From Kitasatospora cinereorecta (GTDB lineage: Bacteria; Actinomycetota; Actinomycetes; Streptomycetales; Streptomycetaceae), in assembly GCF_024172095.1 (NCBI RefSeq), contig NZ_JAMZDX010000003.1, forward strand, positions 629,001 through 693,000: a stretch of DNA of 64,000 nt, in the 5' to 3' direction. Each line of letters begins with the position of its first letter. Positions within the stretch are counted from its first letter, which is position 1. Under the pieces are notes generated by a model. The model had not been told where the DNA came from, did not search any database, and worked only from the letters and a program-made list of their open reading frames with translations. Below are positions 8,231 through 17,209 of this stretch, piece after piece. A program made the translations under genes and the position numbers.

Positions 8231-9517
8231 GTGAGCGTCGAAGACATCGCCCCCGGGGTCAGCTTCACCGCCGCCGACGAGGAGAAGCGCCGCGGCGTCC
8301 GCCGCATGAAGGCCTTCGCGACCGGCCTGCTGGCCTTCGCGACCCTGGTCTTCGCCCTGGCCACCTGGGCCCGGGCGGCCAGCGCCGGCTCCTGGGCCGG
8401 CTACGTCGCGGCCGCCGCCGAGGCCGGCATGGTCGGTGCGCTCGCCGACTGGTTCGCCGTCACCGCACTGTTCCGGCGCCCCCTCGGCCTGCCGATCCCG
8501 CACACCGCGATCATCCCGACCAAGAAGGACGCCTTCGGCCGGACCCTCGGCGACTTCGTCGGCGACAACTTCCTCTCCGCGCCGGTGGTCCGCGCCCGCC
8601 TCGCCAAGATCGGCATCGCCCGCCGGTTCGGCGAGTGGCTGGCCGCCCCCGGCAACGCCGAGCGGGTCACCCGGGAGGCCGCCGCCGCGCTGCGCGGCGT
8701 GCTGGCCGTACTGCGCGACGAGGACGTCCAGGCCGTGATCGGCGAGGCGATCACCCGCCGGGCCGCCGCCACCTCGGTCGCCGAACCGGCCGGCCGGCTG
8801 CTCGGCAAGGTGGTCGCCGACGGCGGCCACCACGGCGTGGTCGACCTGGTCGCCGTCCGCGCGCACGCCTGGCTCACCGCCCACCACGCCGACGTGGTCG
8901 ACAAGGTCACCGCCAAGACCCCCGGCTGGACCCCGCGCTTCCTCGACCAGCAGGTCGGCGAACGCGTCTACAAGGAACTGTTGCGCTTCGTCAGGGACAT
9001 CCGCGACGACCCCGACCACCCGGCGCGCGAGGCGATCGACAACTTCCTCGCCGACTTCGCGGCCGAGCTGCAGCACGACCCGGAGACCATCGCCCGGGTG
9101 GACCGCGCCAAGGCCGACCTGCTCGCCAGACCCGAGATCCAGGGCCTGATCGACTCCTCCTGGGGAGCCGTCCGCACCCTGGTGCTGGGCGCCGCCGAGG
9201 ACGAGGACAGCGAGCTGCGCCGCCGCCTGCGCGACGGCCTGCGCTCCTTCGGCGGCCGGCTCGCCACCGAGCCGCGCCTGCAGGCCAAGACCGACGGCTG
9301 GCTCCAGGACGCCGCCCAGTACGTGGTGGAGACCTACCGCGACGAGATCACCGCGCTGATCTCCGAGACCGTCGCCGGGTGGGACGCCGACGACGCCTCC
9401 CGCAAGATCGAGGCCAACGTCGGCCGCGACCTGCAGTTCATCCGGATCAACGGCACCGTGGTCGGCGCGATGGCCGGCCTGCTGATCCACACTGTCGCGG
9501 TCGCCCTGGGCGGCTAG
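8231..9517 (+). CDS. DUF445 family membrane-associated protein
   Basis: A 428-residue protein matching the DUF445 (YjiN/YheB) family in its opening MKAFATGLL membrane segment at about 27-50, the GxVGALADWFAVTALFRRP stretch that follows, and a last membrane segment at the C-terminus. The function of the family is not established. The long middle region is helical and charged. Start GTG 8231 lacks an RBS but has a -10-like box just before it, so it may be leaderless. The next gene follows 56 bp downstream with its own RBS. Confidence 0.85.
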   Translation: MSVEDIAPGVSFTAADEEKRRGVRRMKAFATGLLAFATLVFALATWARAASAGSWAGYVAAAAEAGMVGALADWFAVTALFRRPLGLPIPHTAIIPTKKDAFGRTLGDFVGDNFLSAPVVRARLAKIGIARRFGEWLAAPGNAERVTREAAAALRGVLAVLRDEDVQAVIGEAITRRAAATSVAEPAGRLLGKVVADGGHHGVVDLVAVRAHAWLTAHHADVVDKVTAKTPGWTPRFLDQQVGERVYKELLRFVRDIRDDPDHPAREAIDNFLADFAAELQHDPETIARVDRAKADLLARPEIQGLIDSSWGAVRTLVLGAAEDEDSELRRRLRDGLRSFGGRLATEPRLQAKTDGWLQDAAQYVVETYRDEITALISETVAGWDADDASRKIEANVGRDLQFIRINGTVVGAMAGLLIHTVAVALGG

Positions 9518-9573
9518 CGACCCGCCGACGCGGTTAGCATCGGGATCTACGCGAGTTGACAAGGAGAACCACC

Positions 9574-10611
9574 GTGGCCGTACCCAGCGGGATCGAGGCG
9601 TTCATCGCCGGCATGCCGAAGGCGGAACTGCACGTCCACCACGTCGGCTCGGCCTCGCCGCGGGTGGTCGCCGAGCTCGCCGCCCGCCACGCGGACCGCA
9701 CCAAGGTGCCCACCGACCCGGCGGCGCTCGCCGAGTACTTCACCTTCACCGACTTCGCCCACTTCATCGAGGTCTACCTCAGCGTCGTCGACCTGATCCG
9801 CGACGCCGAGGACGTCCGGGCGCTCACCTACGGCGTCGCCGAGGACATGGCCCGGCAGAACATCCGCTACGCCGAGCTGACCGTCACCCCGTACTCCTCC
9901 ACCAACCGCGGCATCCCGGACGTCGCCTTCATGGAGGCGATCGAGGACGCCCGCAAGTCCGCCGAGAAGGACCTCGGCGTCGTCCTGCGCTGGTGCTTCG
10001 ACATCCCCGGCGAGGCCGGCCTCGCCGCCGCCGACGAGACCGCCCGCCTCGCCGTCGACCTGGCCCCCGAGGGCCTGGTCTCCTTCGGCCTCGGCGGCCC
10101 CGAGATCGGCGTGCCCCGTCCGCAGTTCAAGCCGTACTTCGACCGCGCCCGCGCGGCCGGCCTGCACAGCGTCCCGCACGCCGGCGAGACCACCGGCCCC
10201 GAGACGGTCTGGGACGCGCTGCGCGTCCTCGGCGCCGAGCGCATCGGCCACGGCACCCAGGCGGTCCACGACCCGGCCCTGATCGACCACCTCGGCGAGC
10301 ACCGCATCCCGCTGGAGGTCTGCCCGACCTCCAACATCGCCACCCGCGCCGTCGACCGGATGGAGAACCACCCGATCAAGCAGATGGTGGACGCGGGCCT
10401 GCTGGTCACCGTCAACAGCGACGACCCGCCGATGTTCGGCACCGACCTCAACACCGAGTACGCCGTCGCCGCCCGCCTGCTCGGCCTCGACGAGAGCGGC
10501 GTCGCCGCCCTCGCCCGCAACGCCGTCGAGGCCTCTTTCCTCGACCCCGCCGGCAAGGTCCGGCTCACCGCCGAGATCGACGCCCACCTCGCCGCCTGGC
10601 CGAAGGGCTGA
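9574..10611 (+). CDS. adenosine deaminase-family protein, probable aminodeoxyfutalosine deaminase
   Basis: A 345-residue metal-dependent deaminase. It shows the amidohydrolase metal ligands HVHH near residue 16, HAGE near 205 with the catalytic Glu, GHG near 230 and NSDDPP near 286. The HVHHVGSASP opening, in place of the HLDG of ordinary adenosine deaminases, matches my memory of the Streptomyces coelicolor enzyme SCO5662. That enzyme deaminates 6-amino-6-deoxyfutalosine in the futalosine route to menaquinone. AAGGAG at 9561-9566 sets the start at GTG 9574 rather than the TTG at 9556. A strong inverted repeat follows the stop. Confidence 0.82.
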   Translation: MAVPSGIEAFIAGMPKAELHVHHVGSASPRVVAELAARHADRTKVPTDPAALAEYFTFTDFAHFIEVYLSVVDLIRDAEDVRALTYGVAEDMARQNIRYAELTVTPYSSTNRGIPDVAFMEAIEDARKSAEKDLGVVLRWCFDIPGEAGLAAADETARLAVDLAPEGLVSFGLGGPEIGVPRPQFKPYFDRARAAGLHSVPHAGETTGPETVWDALRVLGAERIGHGTQAVHDPALIDHLGEHRIPLEVCPTSNIATRAVDRMENHPIKQMVDAGLLVTVNSDDPPMFGTDLNTEYAVAARLLGLDESGVAALARNAVEASFLDPAGKVRLTAEIDAHLAAWPKG

Positions 10612-10618
10612 CCCCCGC

Positions 10619-10671
10619 CCCAGTCTGCGCCCGCCCGAACGGACACCCCGCACGCCCGGGCGCAGACTGGG
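10619..10671 (+). terminator. inverted repeat after the deaminase gene
   Basis: A perfect 15-bp inverted repeat (arms 10619-10633 and 10657-10671) with a 23-base loop, starting eight bases after the stop codon. There is no T-run, which is common for terminators in this base composition. Confidence 0.65.
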
Positions 10672-10711
10672 AAACACAGGCCACGAGGACCCTTCCGGGA
10701 GGTGGCCGATC

Positions 10712-11635
10712 ATGCGTACCCAGGCAGCCACCCTGGCCGGGGCGGTGTCAGCGGCGTTATTGGCGCTGGCGACCGCCTGCGGCACCAGCAGCGGCGGCAG
10801 CGGCTCGACGCCGACCGGCGCGCCGTCGTCCGTCACCACCCCGGCGGCCGTCGCCACCGTGACCGCGACCGTCACCACGACGACCCGCGCTCCCACCGCC
10901 ACGGCCACGGCACCCGCCTCGCCGGCGCCCTCCGCACCGGCCGTCGCCACGCCCGCCGCCGACCCGGCGGCCACCGTCCGCGGCTACTACGCGGCGATCA
11001 ACGCCCACGACTACCCGACCGCGTGGGCGCTCGGCGGCCGCAACCTCGACTCCGACTACGCGCACTTCGCGGCCGGCTTCGCGGACACCGCCTCCGACGC
11101 CGTCACCGTGGACGGCGTGCACGGCGGCACCGTCGACATCCACCTGCACGCCGTGCACACCGACGGCAGCACCGCCGACTACGCCGGCAGCTACACCGTC
11201 TCCGGCGGCGTGATCGTCCGGGCCTCGGTGCGGCAGGTGGGCGGCAGCAGCCCCTCCGCCCCGGCCGTGGCGCCCGGCACCGGGTCCTTCAACCCGGCGG
11301 TCACCCAGGACACCATCCAGTCCACCATCTGCGTCAGCGGGTGGACCGCGACCGTCCGCCCGCCCGCCTCCTACACCGAGCCGCTGAAGAAGGCGCAGCT
11401 GGCCGCCTCCGGCCGGGCCGACCAGGACCCGTCGCACTACGAGGAGGACCACATCGTGCCGCTGGAGCTCGGCGGCGCACCCCGGGACCCGGCCAACCTA
11501 CGGCCCGTTCCCCAGGCCGCCGCCGACCGGGACGACGCCCTGGAGAACAGCCTGCACGCCGACGTCTGCGCCGGGCGGACCACCCTGGCCGACGCCCAGC
11601 AGCAGATCCTTCAGGCCAAGGCGGGCGAGGGCTGA
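10712..11635 (+). CDS. secreted lipoprotein with C-terminal HNH nuclease-like domain
   Basis: A 307-residue protein. A signal peptide ends in the lipobox LATAC (Cys about residue 23), followed by a Ser/Thr/Pro-rich linker to about 88. Then comes an NTF2/Mce-like stretch beginning with YYAAINAHDYPTAW. The C-terminal 90 residues carry EEDHIVPLELGG and ANLRPVP, the His and Asn positions of an HNH nuclease fold, ending in an ADAQQQI helix. Secreted actinobacterial proteins with this HNH tail are common, but their role is unknown. GGGAGG precedes the ATG. Its 3' end overlaps the convergent YidC gene by 25 bp. Confidence 0.8.
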   Translation: MRTQAATLAGAVSAALLALATACGTSSGGSGSTPTGAPSSVTTPAAVATVTATVTTTTRAPTATATAPASPAPSAPAVATPAADPAATVRGYYAAINAHDYPTAWALGGRNLDSDYAHFAAGFADTASDAVTVDGVHGGTVDIHLHAVHTDGSTADYAGSYTVSGGVIVRASVRQVGGSSPSAPAVAPGTGSFNPAVTQDTIQSTICVSGWTATVRPPASYTEPLKKAQLAASGRADQDPSHYEEDHIVPLELGGAPRDPANLRPVPQAAADRDDALENSLHADVCAGRTTLADAQQQILQAKAGEG

Positions 11636-12291
11636 AGGGCCGGTTCGCGGTGCAGCAGGGCGCGTTCGGCGCTGGTCCAGACCGAGGTGGTGAGCAGGTA
11701 GAGCCCGGCCGCGAGCGGTACGAACGCGGCGAACACCACCGTGCCGAACGCCAGGTAGCGCAGGACCGCGGCCCCCGGGGCGGCGGGCAGCGGCGTACGG
11801 GCGGCGCGGCGGAAGTTGACGTACCCGACGGCGGCCAGGGCCGCGTACAGCACGCCGAAGACGGCCAGCTGTGCGGCGGAGTGGGCCTCGGTGACGTGCA
11901 GGCCGAGCGGGACGCCGGCCAGCCGGTGGCCGAGCAGGTCGTTCGGGGTGGTGAACAGGCGGTACATCACCGAGAAGAACGGAATCTGGGCGAAGGCCGC
12001 CAGCAGCCCGGAGAACGGCGAGGACTGCTCGGTGCGGTAGAGCTCCGCCAGGGCGGCGTTGAGCTTCTCCGGCCGGCCCTTGTGGGTGCGGCGCAGTTCC
12101 TCGATCCGCGGGGCGAGCCGGGCGCGAGCCTTCTCACCGCGGGCGGCGGAGCGGGCCAGCGGGTGCAGGGCGAGCCGGACGGCGACGGTGAACAGGACGA
12201 TCGCGAGCGCGGTCGGGACGACGGTCGCAAGGGCGGCGACCGCGTCGTGCGCGAGGCGGACGACGGGGTCGAGTACGGCGAGGACGGACAT
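11611..12291 (-). CDS. YidC/Oxa1 family membrane protein insertase (short paralogue)
   Basis: A 226-residue membrane protein with the YidC core: a first transmembrane segment, the basic cytoplasmic hairpin EELRRTHKGRPEKLNAALAEL, the FAQIPFFSVMYRLF segment and further hydrophobic helices. Family members insert proteins into the membrane, alone or with Sec. It is shorter than the housekeeping YidC (about 400 residues in this group) and is not next to rnpA/jag, so it is a second copy. A small membrane protein lies upstream on the same strand, separated by 114 bp. Confidence 0.88.
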   Translation of the reverse strand: MSVLAVLDPVVRLAHDAVAALATVVPTALAIVLFTVAVRLALHPLARSAARGEKARARLAPRIEELRRTHKGRPEKLNAALAELYRTEQSSPFSGLLAAFAQIPFFSVMYRLFTTPNDLLGHRLAGVPLGLHVTEAHSAAQLAVFGVLYAALAAVGYVNFRRAARTPLPAAPGAAVLRYLAFGTVVFAAFVPLAAGLYLLTTSVWTSAERALLHREPALQPSPALA

Positions 12292-12405
12292 GGTGAGCGA
12301 GCCCTCCGGGGTCTCGTGGAAGTGAGAGGTCGGCGGAGGGCGGCCGCGGCGGGGCCGTACGCGGCCGTACGGGGATGACGTACGGAGGTGACGTACTGAG
12401 CGGGG

Positions 12406-12699
12406 TTACGCGGCCGCCGGGGCCGCGCCGGGCGCCCTGGGGCGTCGGCGGCCCCGGGCGTCCGGGTCGCGCTGGGGGAGGAAGGCCGTGCGGTACGCAC
12501 GCCGGCGCAGCGCGCCGTCGCGGACGGCGGCGGGGGCGCGGGCCCCGAGCAGGCGGCCGGCGGCGAGGGTGCCCGCCACCGCGCCGGCCAGCAGGACCAG
12601 GGCCGCGGCCGCGGCGACGGCGGTGAGGGCGCCCGGACCGAGCAGCAGCTCACCGGTCAGCAGCCGGAACACACCGAGGAGCAGCGCGACCAGGGGCAC
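12406..12699 (-). CDS. small membrane protein (DUF6412-like)
   Basis: A 97-residue protein with two hydrophobic segments (about 3-22 and 25-46) followed by an arginine-rich cytoplasmic tail. I associate this family with DUF6412, usually found beside a YidC paralogue in Streptomyces, but the name is from memory. GAGGAGG lies a few bases before the GTG at 12699. With the YidC gene downstream on the same strand it may act with that insertase (inference). Confidence 0.65.
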   Translation of the reverse strand: MPLVALLLGVFRLLTGELLLGPGALTAVAAAAALVLLAGAVAGTLAAGRLLGARAPAAVRDGALRRRAYRTAFLPQRDPDARGRRRPRAPGAAPAAA

Positions 12700-12805
12700 G
12701 GCTGGACCTCCTCGGGTGTGACGGAGCGACGGTTCGCCGTCGATGCTACGACACGCCGACGGCGGACGGGAGGAGCACTTTCGGCACCGGTTGTGCGGTC
12801 GCGGC

Positions 12806-13876
12806 TCAGGGCAGCCGGATCACTCGGCTGGTGGCGTCCGAGGCACGGGCCGCCTCCAGGACGGTCAGCGTGGCGACGGCGTCCCGGGGGTCGACCGGCG
12901 GCGGGGTGCGGCCGGCCAGCGAGGTGACGATCCCGGCGTAGTAGGCGGGGTAGTCGCCCGGCTCGGTGGCCACCGGGGCGGCCTGCTCGTCGGTGCCCAG
13001 GGTGCCGTGGTGGGACGGGTCCTCGACGCCCCACGGAAGCCCGTCGCTGGGGCGGTGGCCCGCCTTGAGCGCGTCCTCCTGCGGGTCCATGCCGAACTTC
13101 ACGTAGCCCGCACTGTCCCCGAGCACCCGCAGGCGCGGGCCGCCGAGCGGGGCCAGGGCGCTGGTCCACAGGTGGGAGCGGACACCGGAGGCGTGGGTGA
13201 GGGCGAGGAACGCGTCGTCGTCCACCACGGCGCCGTCGCGGCGGGTGTCGATCTCGGCGTAGACCGAGTCGACCGGGCCGAACAGGCTCAGCGCCTGGTC
13301 GACCAGGTGGCTGCCCAGGTCGTACAGCGTGCCGCCGACCTCGGCCGGGTCGGCCAGCTCGCGCCAGCCGGGCTTGGGCTTGGGGCGGAACCGCTCGAAG
13401 CGCGACTCGAAGCGGTGCACCCGGCCGAGCACGCCCTCGGTGACCAGCTTGCGGACGGTCAGGAAGTCGCCGTCCCAACGGCGGTTCTGGAACACCGAGA
13501 GCAGGGTGCCGGTCTTCTCGGCGAAGTCGCACAGGTCGCGCGCCTCGGTCGCGGTGGCCGCCAGCGGCTTGTCCACCACCGTGGCCAGCCCGGCCAGCAG
13601 GGCGGCGCGGGCGAGCGGCACATGGGTGCGGTTCGGGGAGGCGATCACGACCAGGTCGAGCCGGTCCGGCTCGGCGAACAGCTGCTCGGGGGTGTTCAGG
13701 ACGCGGGCACCGGGGTGCTCGCGGTGCAGCTGGGCGCGGCGGTCGGGGTTGGCGGTGACCACCGCGTCCAGCTGCAGTCCGGGGGTGGAGGCGATCAGCG
13801 GGGCGTGGAAGGCGGCGCCGGCCAGGCCGTAGCCGATCAAGCCGACGCGGAAGGAGGAGACGGAAGCGCTGGTCAT
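12806..13876 (-). CDS. Gfo/Idh/MocA family oxidoreductase
   Basis: A 356-residue NAD(P)-dependent oxidoreductase. The N-terminal Rossmann motif GLIGYGLAG is near 13-21. The DKPLA motif near 98 corresponds to the family EKP, whose Lys takes part in catalysis. The C-terminal alpha/beta domain includes GGTLYDLGSHLVDQ. Such enzymes act on sugars, inositols or related alcohols; the substrate here is not shown. ATG 13876 is preferred to a TTG 12 bases upstream. It is flanked by unrelated genes and probably forms a single-gene unit. Confidence 0.9.
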   Translation of the reverse strand: MTSASVSSFRVGLIGYGLAGAAFHAPLIASTPGLQLDAVVTANPDRRAQLHREHPGARVLNTPEQLFAEPDRLDLVVIASPNRTHVPLARAALLAGLATVVDKPLAATATEARDLCDFAEKTGTLLSVFQNRRWDGDFLTVRKLVTEGVLGRVHRFESRFERFRPKPKPGWRELADPAEVGGTLYDLGSHLVDQALSLFGPVDSVYAEIDTRRDGAVVDDDAFLALTHASGVRSHLWTSALAPLGGPRLRVLGDSAGYVKFGMDPQEDALKAGHRPSDGLPWGVEDPSHHGTLGTDEQAAPVATEPGDYPAYYAGIVTSLAGRTPPPVDPRDAVATLTVLEAARASDATSRVIRLP

Positions 13877-13948
13877 GGCACCACTCAACCACGCAGCGCG
13901 GCGAAATCCCGAGTCCGGCGAGCTCCGGCCGTGCCGCCGCCGGGTCGG

Positions 13949-14944
13949 TCAGCGGGCGCCGGCGCGGCGGGCGTGGGAGCCCCGGCGGCGGGTGATCACG
14001 GCGACGGCCGCACCGGCCAGCAGGAAGGCCGAACCGACCGAGAGCATGAGGCCGTTGGCCCAGGACGAGCCGGTCTGGGCCAGCTGTCCCGCGACCGGGC
14101 GGGCGGCGGTGTCGGACGGCCCGGCGGGGGAAGCGGTGGTGGGGGTGTCGGCGGCAGCCAGGGCAGGCTGTGCGGCGGCGGGCTGCGCGGCCGGGGTCGA
14201 CGCGGTAGCGGTGGCGGTCGCGCCGGCGGCGGCCGGGGCGGCGTCGTGGACGTGCTGGGCGCCGCCGGTGTCGGCCGGCACCGGGGCGCTGCCCGGCTTG
14301 GCGCCGCTGCCGTCGAAGACCACGTCCGAGCAGGAGTAGAACGCCTCCGGGCTGTCCGACCGCTGCCAGATCGCGTACACCAGCTGGCGGCCGGTGCGCC
14401 CGGCCGGGATCTTGCCCGGCAGCACGTACTGGCCGTCCGCCAGCTGTGGGTCGGTGACGGTCAGGAACGGCGTGGCGTCCAGGTTCGACCAGGTCAGCGG
14501 CTTGGCCGGGTCGTAGCTCGGATTGGTCAGGTAGAGCTTGAAGGTGCCGCGGTGCGGTGCGGTGGCGCGGTAGCGGAAGGTGAAGTCGGCGCCCGCGGTG
14601 AGGCTGGTGGCGGGCCAGTCGGCGCGGGGCAGGTCCAGCCCGGCGAACTCGGCGTTGCCGGCGCTGCACAGCCGCCCGTCCGGGATCAGCTCCCGGTGGC
14701 GGCCGCCCGCGTCGCCGATCCGCACGCCGTTCCAGTCGTACATCGCCTGGGTGCCGCCGGCCTGGATCGCGGCCGCGCAGGCGGCGGACTTGGGGTGCTC
14801 GGGGCCCTCCAGGTAACAGCCCTCGACCCGGCTGAGCGGGTTCTGCATCGAACCGTGGGCGGCCGCGCTGCCCTCGGACAGCACCAGGGCGAGCGGCACG
14901 GCGGCGAGGGCGGCGGCGACGCGGCGGACGGACAGGACGGGCAT
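13949..14944 (-). CDS. AA10 lytic polysaccharide monooxygenase with cell-wall sorting signal
   Basis: A 331-residue secreted copper enzyme. A signal peptide of about 31 residues ends SAAAH, so processing leaves the His1 required for the copper brace. The second copper His fits the ADWPATSL to FRYRAT region or its neighbours, as in chitin/cellulose-active AA10 enzymes. A low-complexity Ala/Pro/Thr linker (about 215-285) leads to LAQTG, a hydrophobic segment and RRRG. That is an LAxTG sorting signal of the class E sortase type known in Streptomyces. The enzyme therefore seems anchored to the wall rather than released. GGAGGTG precedes ATG 14944. Confidence 0.9.
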   Translation of the reverse strand: MPVLSVRRVAAALAAVPLALVLSEGSAAAHGSMQNPLSRVEGCYLEGPEHPKSAACAAAIQAGGTQAMYDWNGVRIGDAGGRHRELIPDGRLCSAGNAEFAGLDLPRADWPATSLTAGADFTFRYRATAPHRGTFKLYLTNPSYDPAKPLTWSNLDATPFLTVTDPQLADGQYVLPGKIPAGRTGRQLVYAIWQRSDSPEAFYSCSDVVFDGSGAKPGSAPVPADTGGAQHVHDAAPAAAGATATATASTPAAQPAAAQPALAAADTPTTASPAGPSDTAARPVAGQLAQTGSSWANGLMLSVGSAFLLAGAAVAVITRRRGSHARRAGAR

Positions 14945-15208
14945 GGGGGTGCACCTCCAGGGCGCGGGCAAGGGCTCGGGCGACGGCTCGGGCGAGGGCT
15001 CGGGTGAGGCCGGAACTGCACGCTAACCAGCCGGGACACCCGGATTGACGGAGTATCAGTGCGGTTAGGCGGCACTTAAGGAAGCCTTGAGGCGGGCGGG
15101 GCCGGTCCGGCAGGCGGGCAGGACTGCCGCCGGTGCGGCGTGCGGATTACGCTGGGGCCGTTGGGGCAGCCAGTTGGACGACATCGCAACACCTCAGGAG
15201 ACATGCCC

Positions 15209-15988
15209 GTGGCAGACCGCAAGCCCATCGAGTCCTGGCTGACCGACATGGACGGCGTCCTCATCCACGAGGGAACGCCGATCCCCGGGGCGAAGGAGTT
15301 CCTCCGCAAGCTCCAGGAGTCCGGCAAGCCGTTCCTGGTGCTCACCAACAACTCGATCTACACCCCGCGCGACCTGTCCGCGCGCCTGGCCGGCATGGGC
15401 CTGGACGTCCCGGAGGAGCGGATCTGGACCTCCGCCCTGGCCACCGCCAAGTTCCTCAAGGGCCAGCGTCCGAACGGCACCGCGTACGTGATCGGCGAGG
15501 CCGGCCTCACCACCGCGCTGTACCAGGCCGGGTACGTGCTGACCGACAACAACCCCGACTACGTGGTGCTCGGCGAGACCCGCACCTACAGCTTCGAGGC
15601 GCTGACCAAGGCGATCCGGCTGATCAACGCCGGCGCCCGGTTCATCTGCACCAACCCGGACGAGACCGGCCCGTCCACCGAGGGCGTGCTGCCGGCCACC
15701 GGCTCGGTCGCGGCGCTGATCACCAAGGCCACCGGGGTGGAGCCGTACTTCGTCGGCAAGCCCAACCCGCTGATGATGCGCGAGGCGCTGAACTCCGCCG
15801 GCGCCCACTCCGAGACCGCCGCGATGATCGGCGACCGGATGGACACCGACGTGGTGTCCGGCATGGAGGCCGGCATGGAGACCATCCTGGTCCTCACCGG
15901 CCTGACCGCCCCGGAGGAGGTCGAGCGCTTCCCGTACCGGCCGACCCGGGTGGTCAAGTCGATCGCCGACCTGATCGACGAGATCTGA
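15209..15988 (+). CDS. HAD-IIA family hydrolase (NagD-like phosphatase)
   Basis: A 259-residue cytoplasmic phosphatase. Motif I is DMDGVL (nucleophile Asp) at about 12-17, motif II LTNNS near 45, and motif [15 protein letters not shown] near 210. GKPNPLMM provides the motif III Lys. Substrates of the NagD group include small sugar and nucleotide phosphates. AGGAG at 15196-15200 is eight bases from the GTG at 15209 but only two from an in-frame ATG at 15203, so the GTG is taken as the start. A strong terminator follows. Confidence 0.9.
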   Translation: MADRKPIESWLTDMDGVLIHEGTPIPGAKEFLRKLQESGKPFLVLTNNSIYTPRDLSARLAGMGLDVPEERIWTSALATAKFLKGQRPNGTAYVIGEAGLTTALYQAGYVLTDNNPDYVVLGETRTYSFEALTKAIRLINAGARFICTNPDETGPSTEGVLPATGSVAALITKATGVEPYFVGKPNPLMMREALNSAGAHSETAAMIGDRMDTDVVSGMEAGMETILVLTGLTAPEEVERFPYRPTRVVKSIADLIDEI

Positions 15989-16001
15989 CCGGATCGAGGA
16001 C

Positions 16002-16034
16002 CGGAGCCCCGCCGTGGCGCACGGCGGGGCTCCG
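16002..16034 (+). terminator. intrinsic terminator after HAD hydrolase
   Basis: A perfect 14-bp stem (16002-16015 with 16021-16034) and a five-base loop, located 13 bases after the stop codon. Confidence 0.85.
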
Positions 16035-16057
16035 TCGGTGACAGGGGGGATGTCCCG

Positions 16058-17155
16058 ATGGAGGAGAAGAAGGTCACCTGGGCGGAGCTGTACTTCGACC
16101 TGGTGTTCGTCTTCGCCGTGACCCAGGTGTCGCAGCTGCTGCACCACCACCACGACTGGGCCGGCACGGGCCGGGCCCTGGTCGCGTTCGTGCCGGTGTA
16201 CTGGTGCTGGGTCGGTACCACCGTGCAGGCCAACGTGCGGGACGTGGACCACGTGCGGGACCGGATCGGGATCTTCGCGGTGGGCCTCGGCGGGCTGTTC
16301 ATGGCGCTCGCCCTGCCGGGCGCGTACGGCTCGCGCGGGCTGCTGTTCGGCGCCGGCTACTGGACCGCCCGGCTGGTGCTGCTGTGGCTGGTCAGCCCGG
16401 TGCGCGGGGCGTGGCTCGGCCCGTACGGGGTGGGGGCGCTGGTCAGCGGGCCGCTGCTGCTCGCCGGCGGGCTGCTGGACGGCACCGCGCGCGAGCTGCT
16501 CTGGGCCGCCGCCGCCGTGCTCGACCTCGCCGCGCCGCTGCTGTTCCGCCGCCGGCTGGCCCGGGTGGACTACCACCCCGGCCACCTGCCCGAGCGGTTC
16601 GGCCTGTTCCTGCTGGTCGCGCTCGGGGAGTCGATCGTCGGGATCGGCGGCCCGGTCGCCGGATCCGACCTGCACGGGGCCCAACTGCTCTCGGTGGCGC
16701 TGGCGTTCGTCATCTCCTGCGCGCTGTGGTGGCTCTACTTCGGCTACGCCGCCGACGCCATGCGGCACGCGATGGAGACCACCGGGTCCCGCCGCGACCT
16801 GATCCGCTGGGTGTTCTCGTACGGCCACCTGGCGCTGATCGGGGCGGTGATCGCGGTCGCCGTCGGGTTCGGCGAGACGGTCGCCGAGCCGGGCCGCGCG
16901 CTCGGCCTCGGCACCCTCGCGCTGCTCTACGGCGGTTGCGCGGTCTACCTGCTGAGCTTCAGCTACACCCGGCTGATGATGTTCGGCAGGCTCTCCCCGA
17001 CCCGGCTGGCGGCGGCGGGGGCGGTCCTGGTGCTGCTGCCGCTGATGGTCAGGCTGCCCGCGCTGCTCGCGCTCGGCGCGCTGGCCGCCCTGATGGCCGG
17101 GTTGAACCTGTGGGAGCACGTACGAGTGGAGCGCGCTGTCAGAGCGAGTGTGTAG
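16058..17155 (+). CDS. low temperature requirement protein A (LtrA) family membrane protein
   Basis: A 365-residue integral membrane protein with about ten hydrophobic segments. The opening WAELYFDLVFVFAVTQ and the later HLPERFGLFLLVALGESIVGIG are hallmarks of the LtrA family, named for cold growth in Listeria; the molecular function is unknown. ATG 16058 follows a GGGGGGA-type RBS and comes directly after the terminator of the HAD gene, so it probably has its own promoter. Confidence 0.9.
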   Translation: MEEKKVTWAELYFDLVFVFAVTQVSQLLHHHHDWAGTGRALVAFVPVYWCWVGTTVQANVRDVDHVRDRIGIFAVGLGGLFMALALPGAYGSRGLLFGAGYWTARLVLLWLVSPVRGAWLGPYGVGALVSGPLLLAGGLLDGTARELLWAAAAVLDLAAPLLFRRRLARVDYHPGHLPERFGLFLLVALGESIVGIGGPVAGSDLHGAQLLSVALAFVISCALWWLYFGYAADAMRHAMETTGSRRDLIRWVFSYGHLALIGAVIAVAVGFGETVAEPGRALGLGTLALLYGGCAVYLLSFSYTRLMMFGRLSPTRLAAAGAVLVLLPLMVRLPALLALGALAALMAGLNLWEHVRVERAVRASV

Positions 17156-17209
17156 CGTTCGGGTGACGCGTTGAAGCGCGTCGAGCACGTCGCATCGGAG
17201 GTTGTTGTC

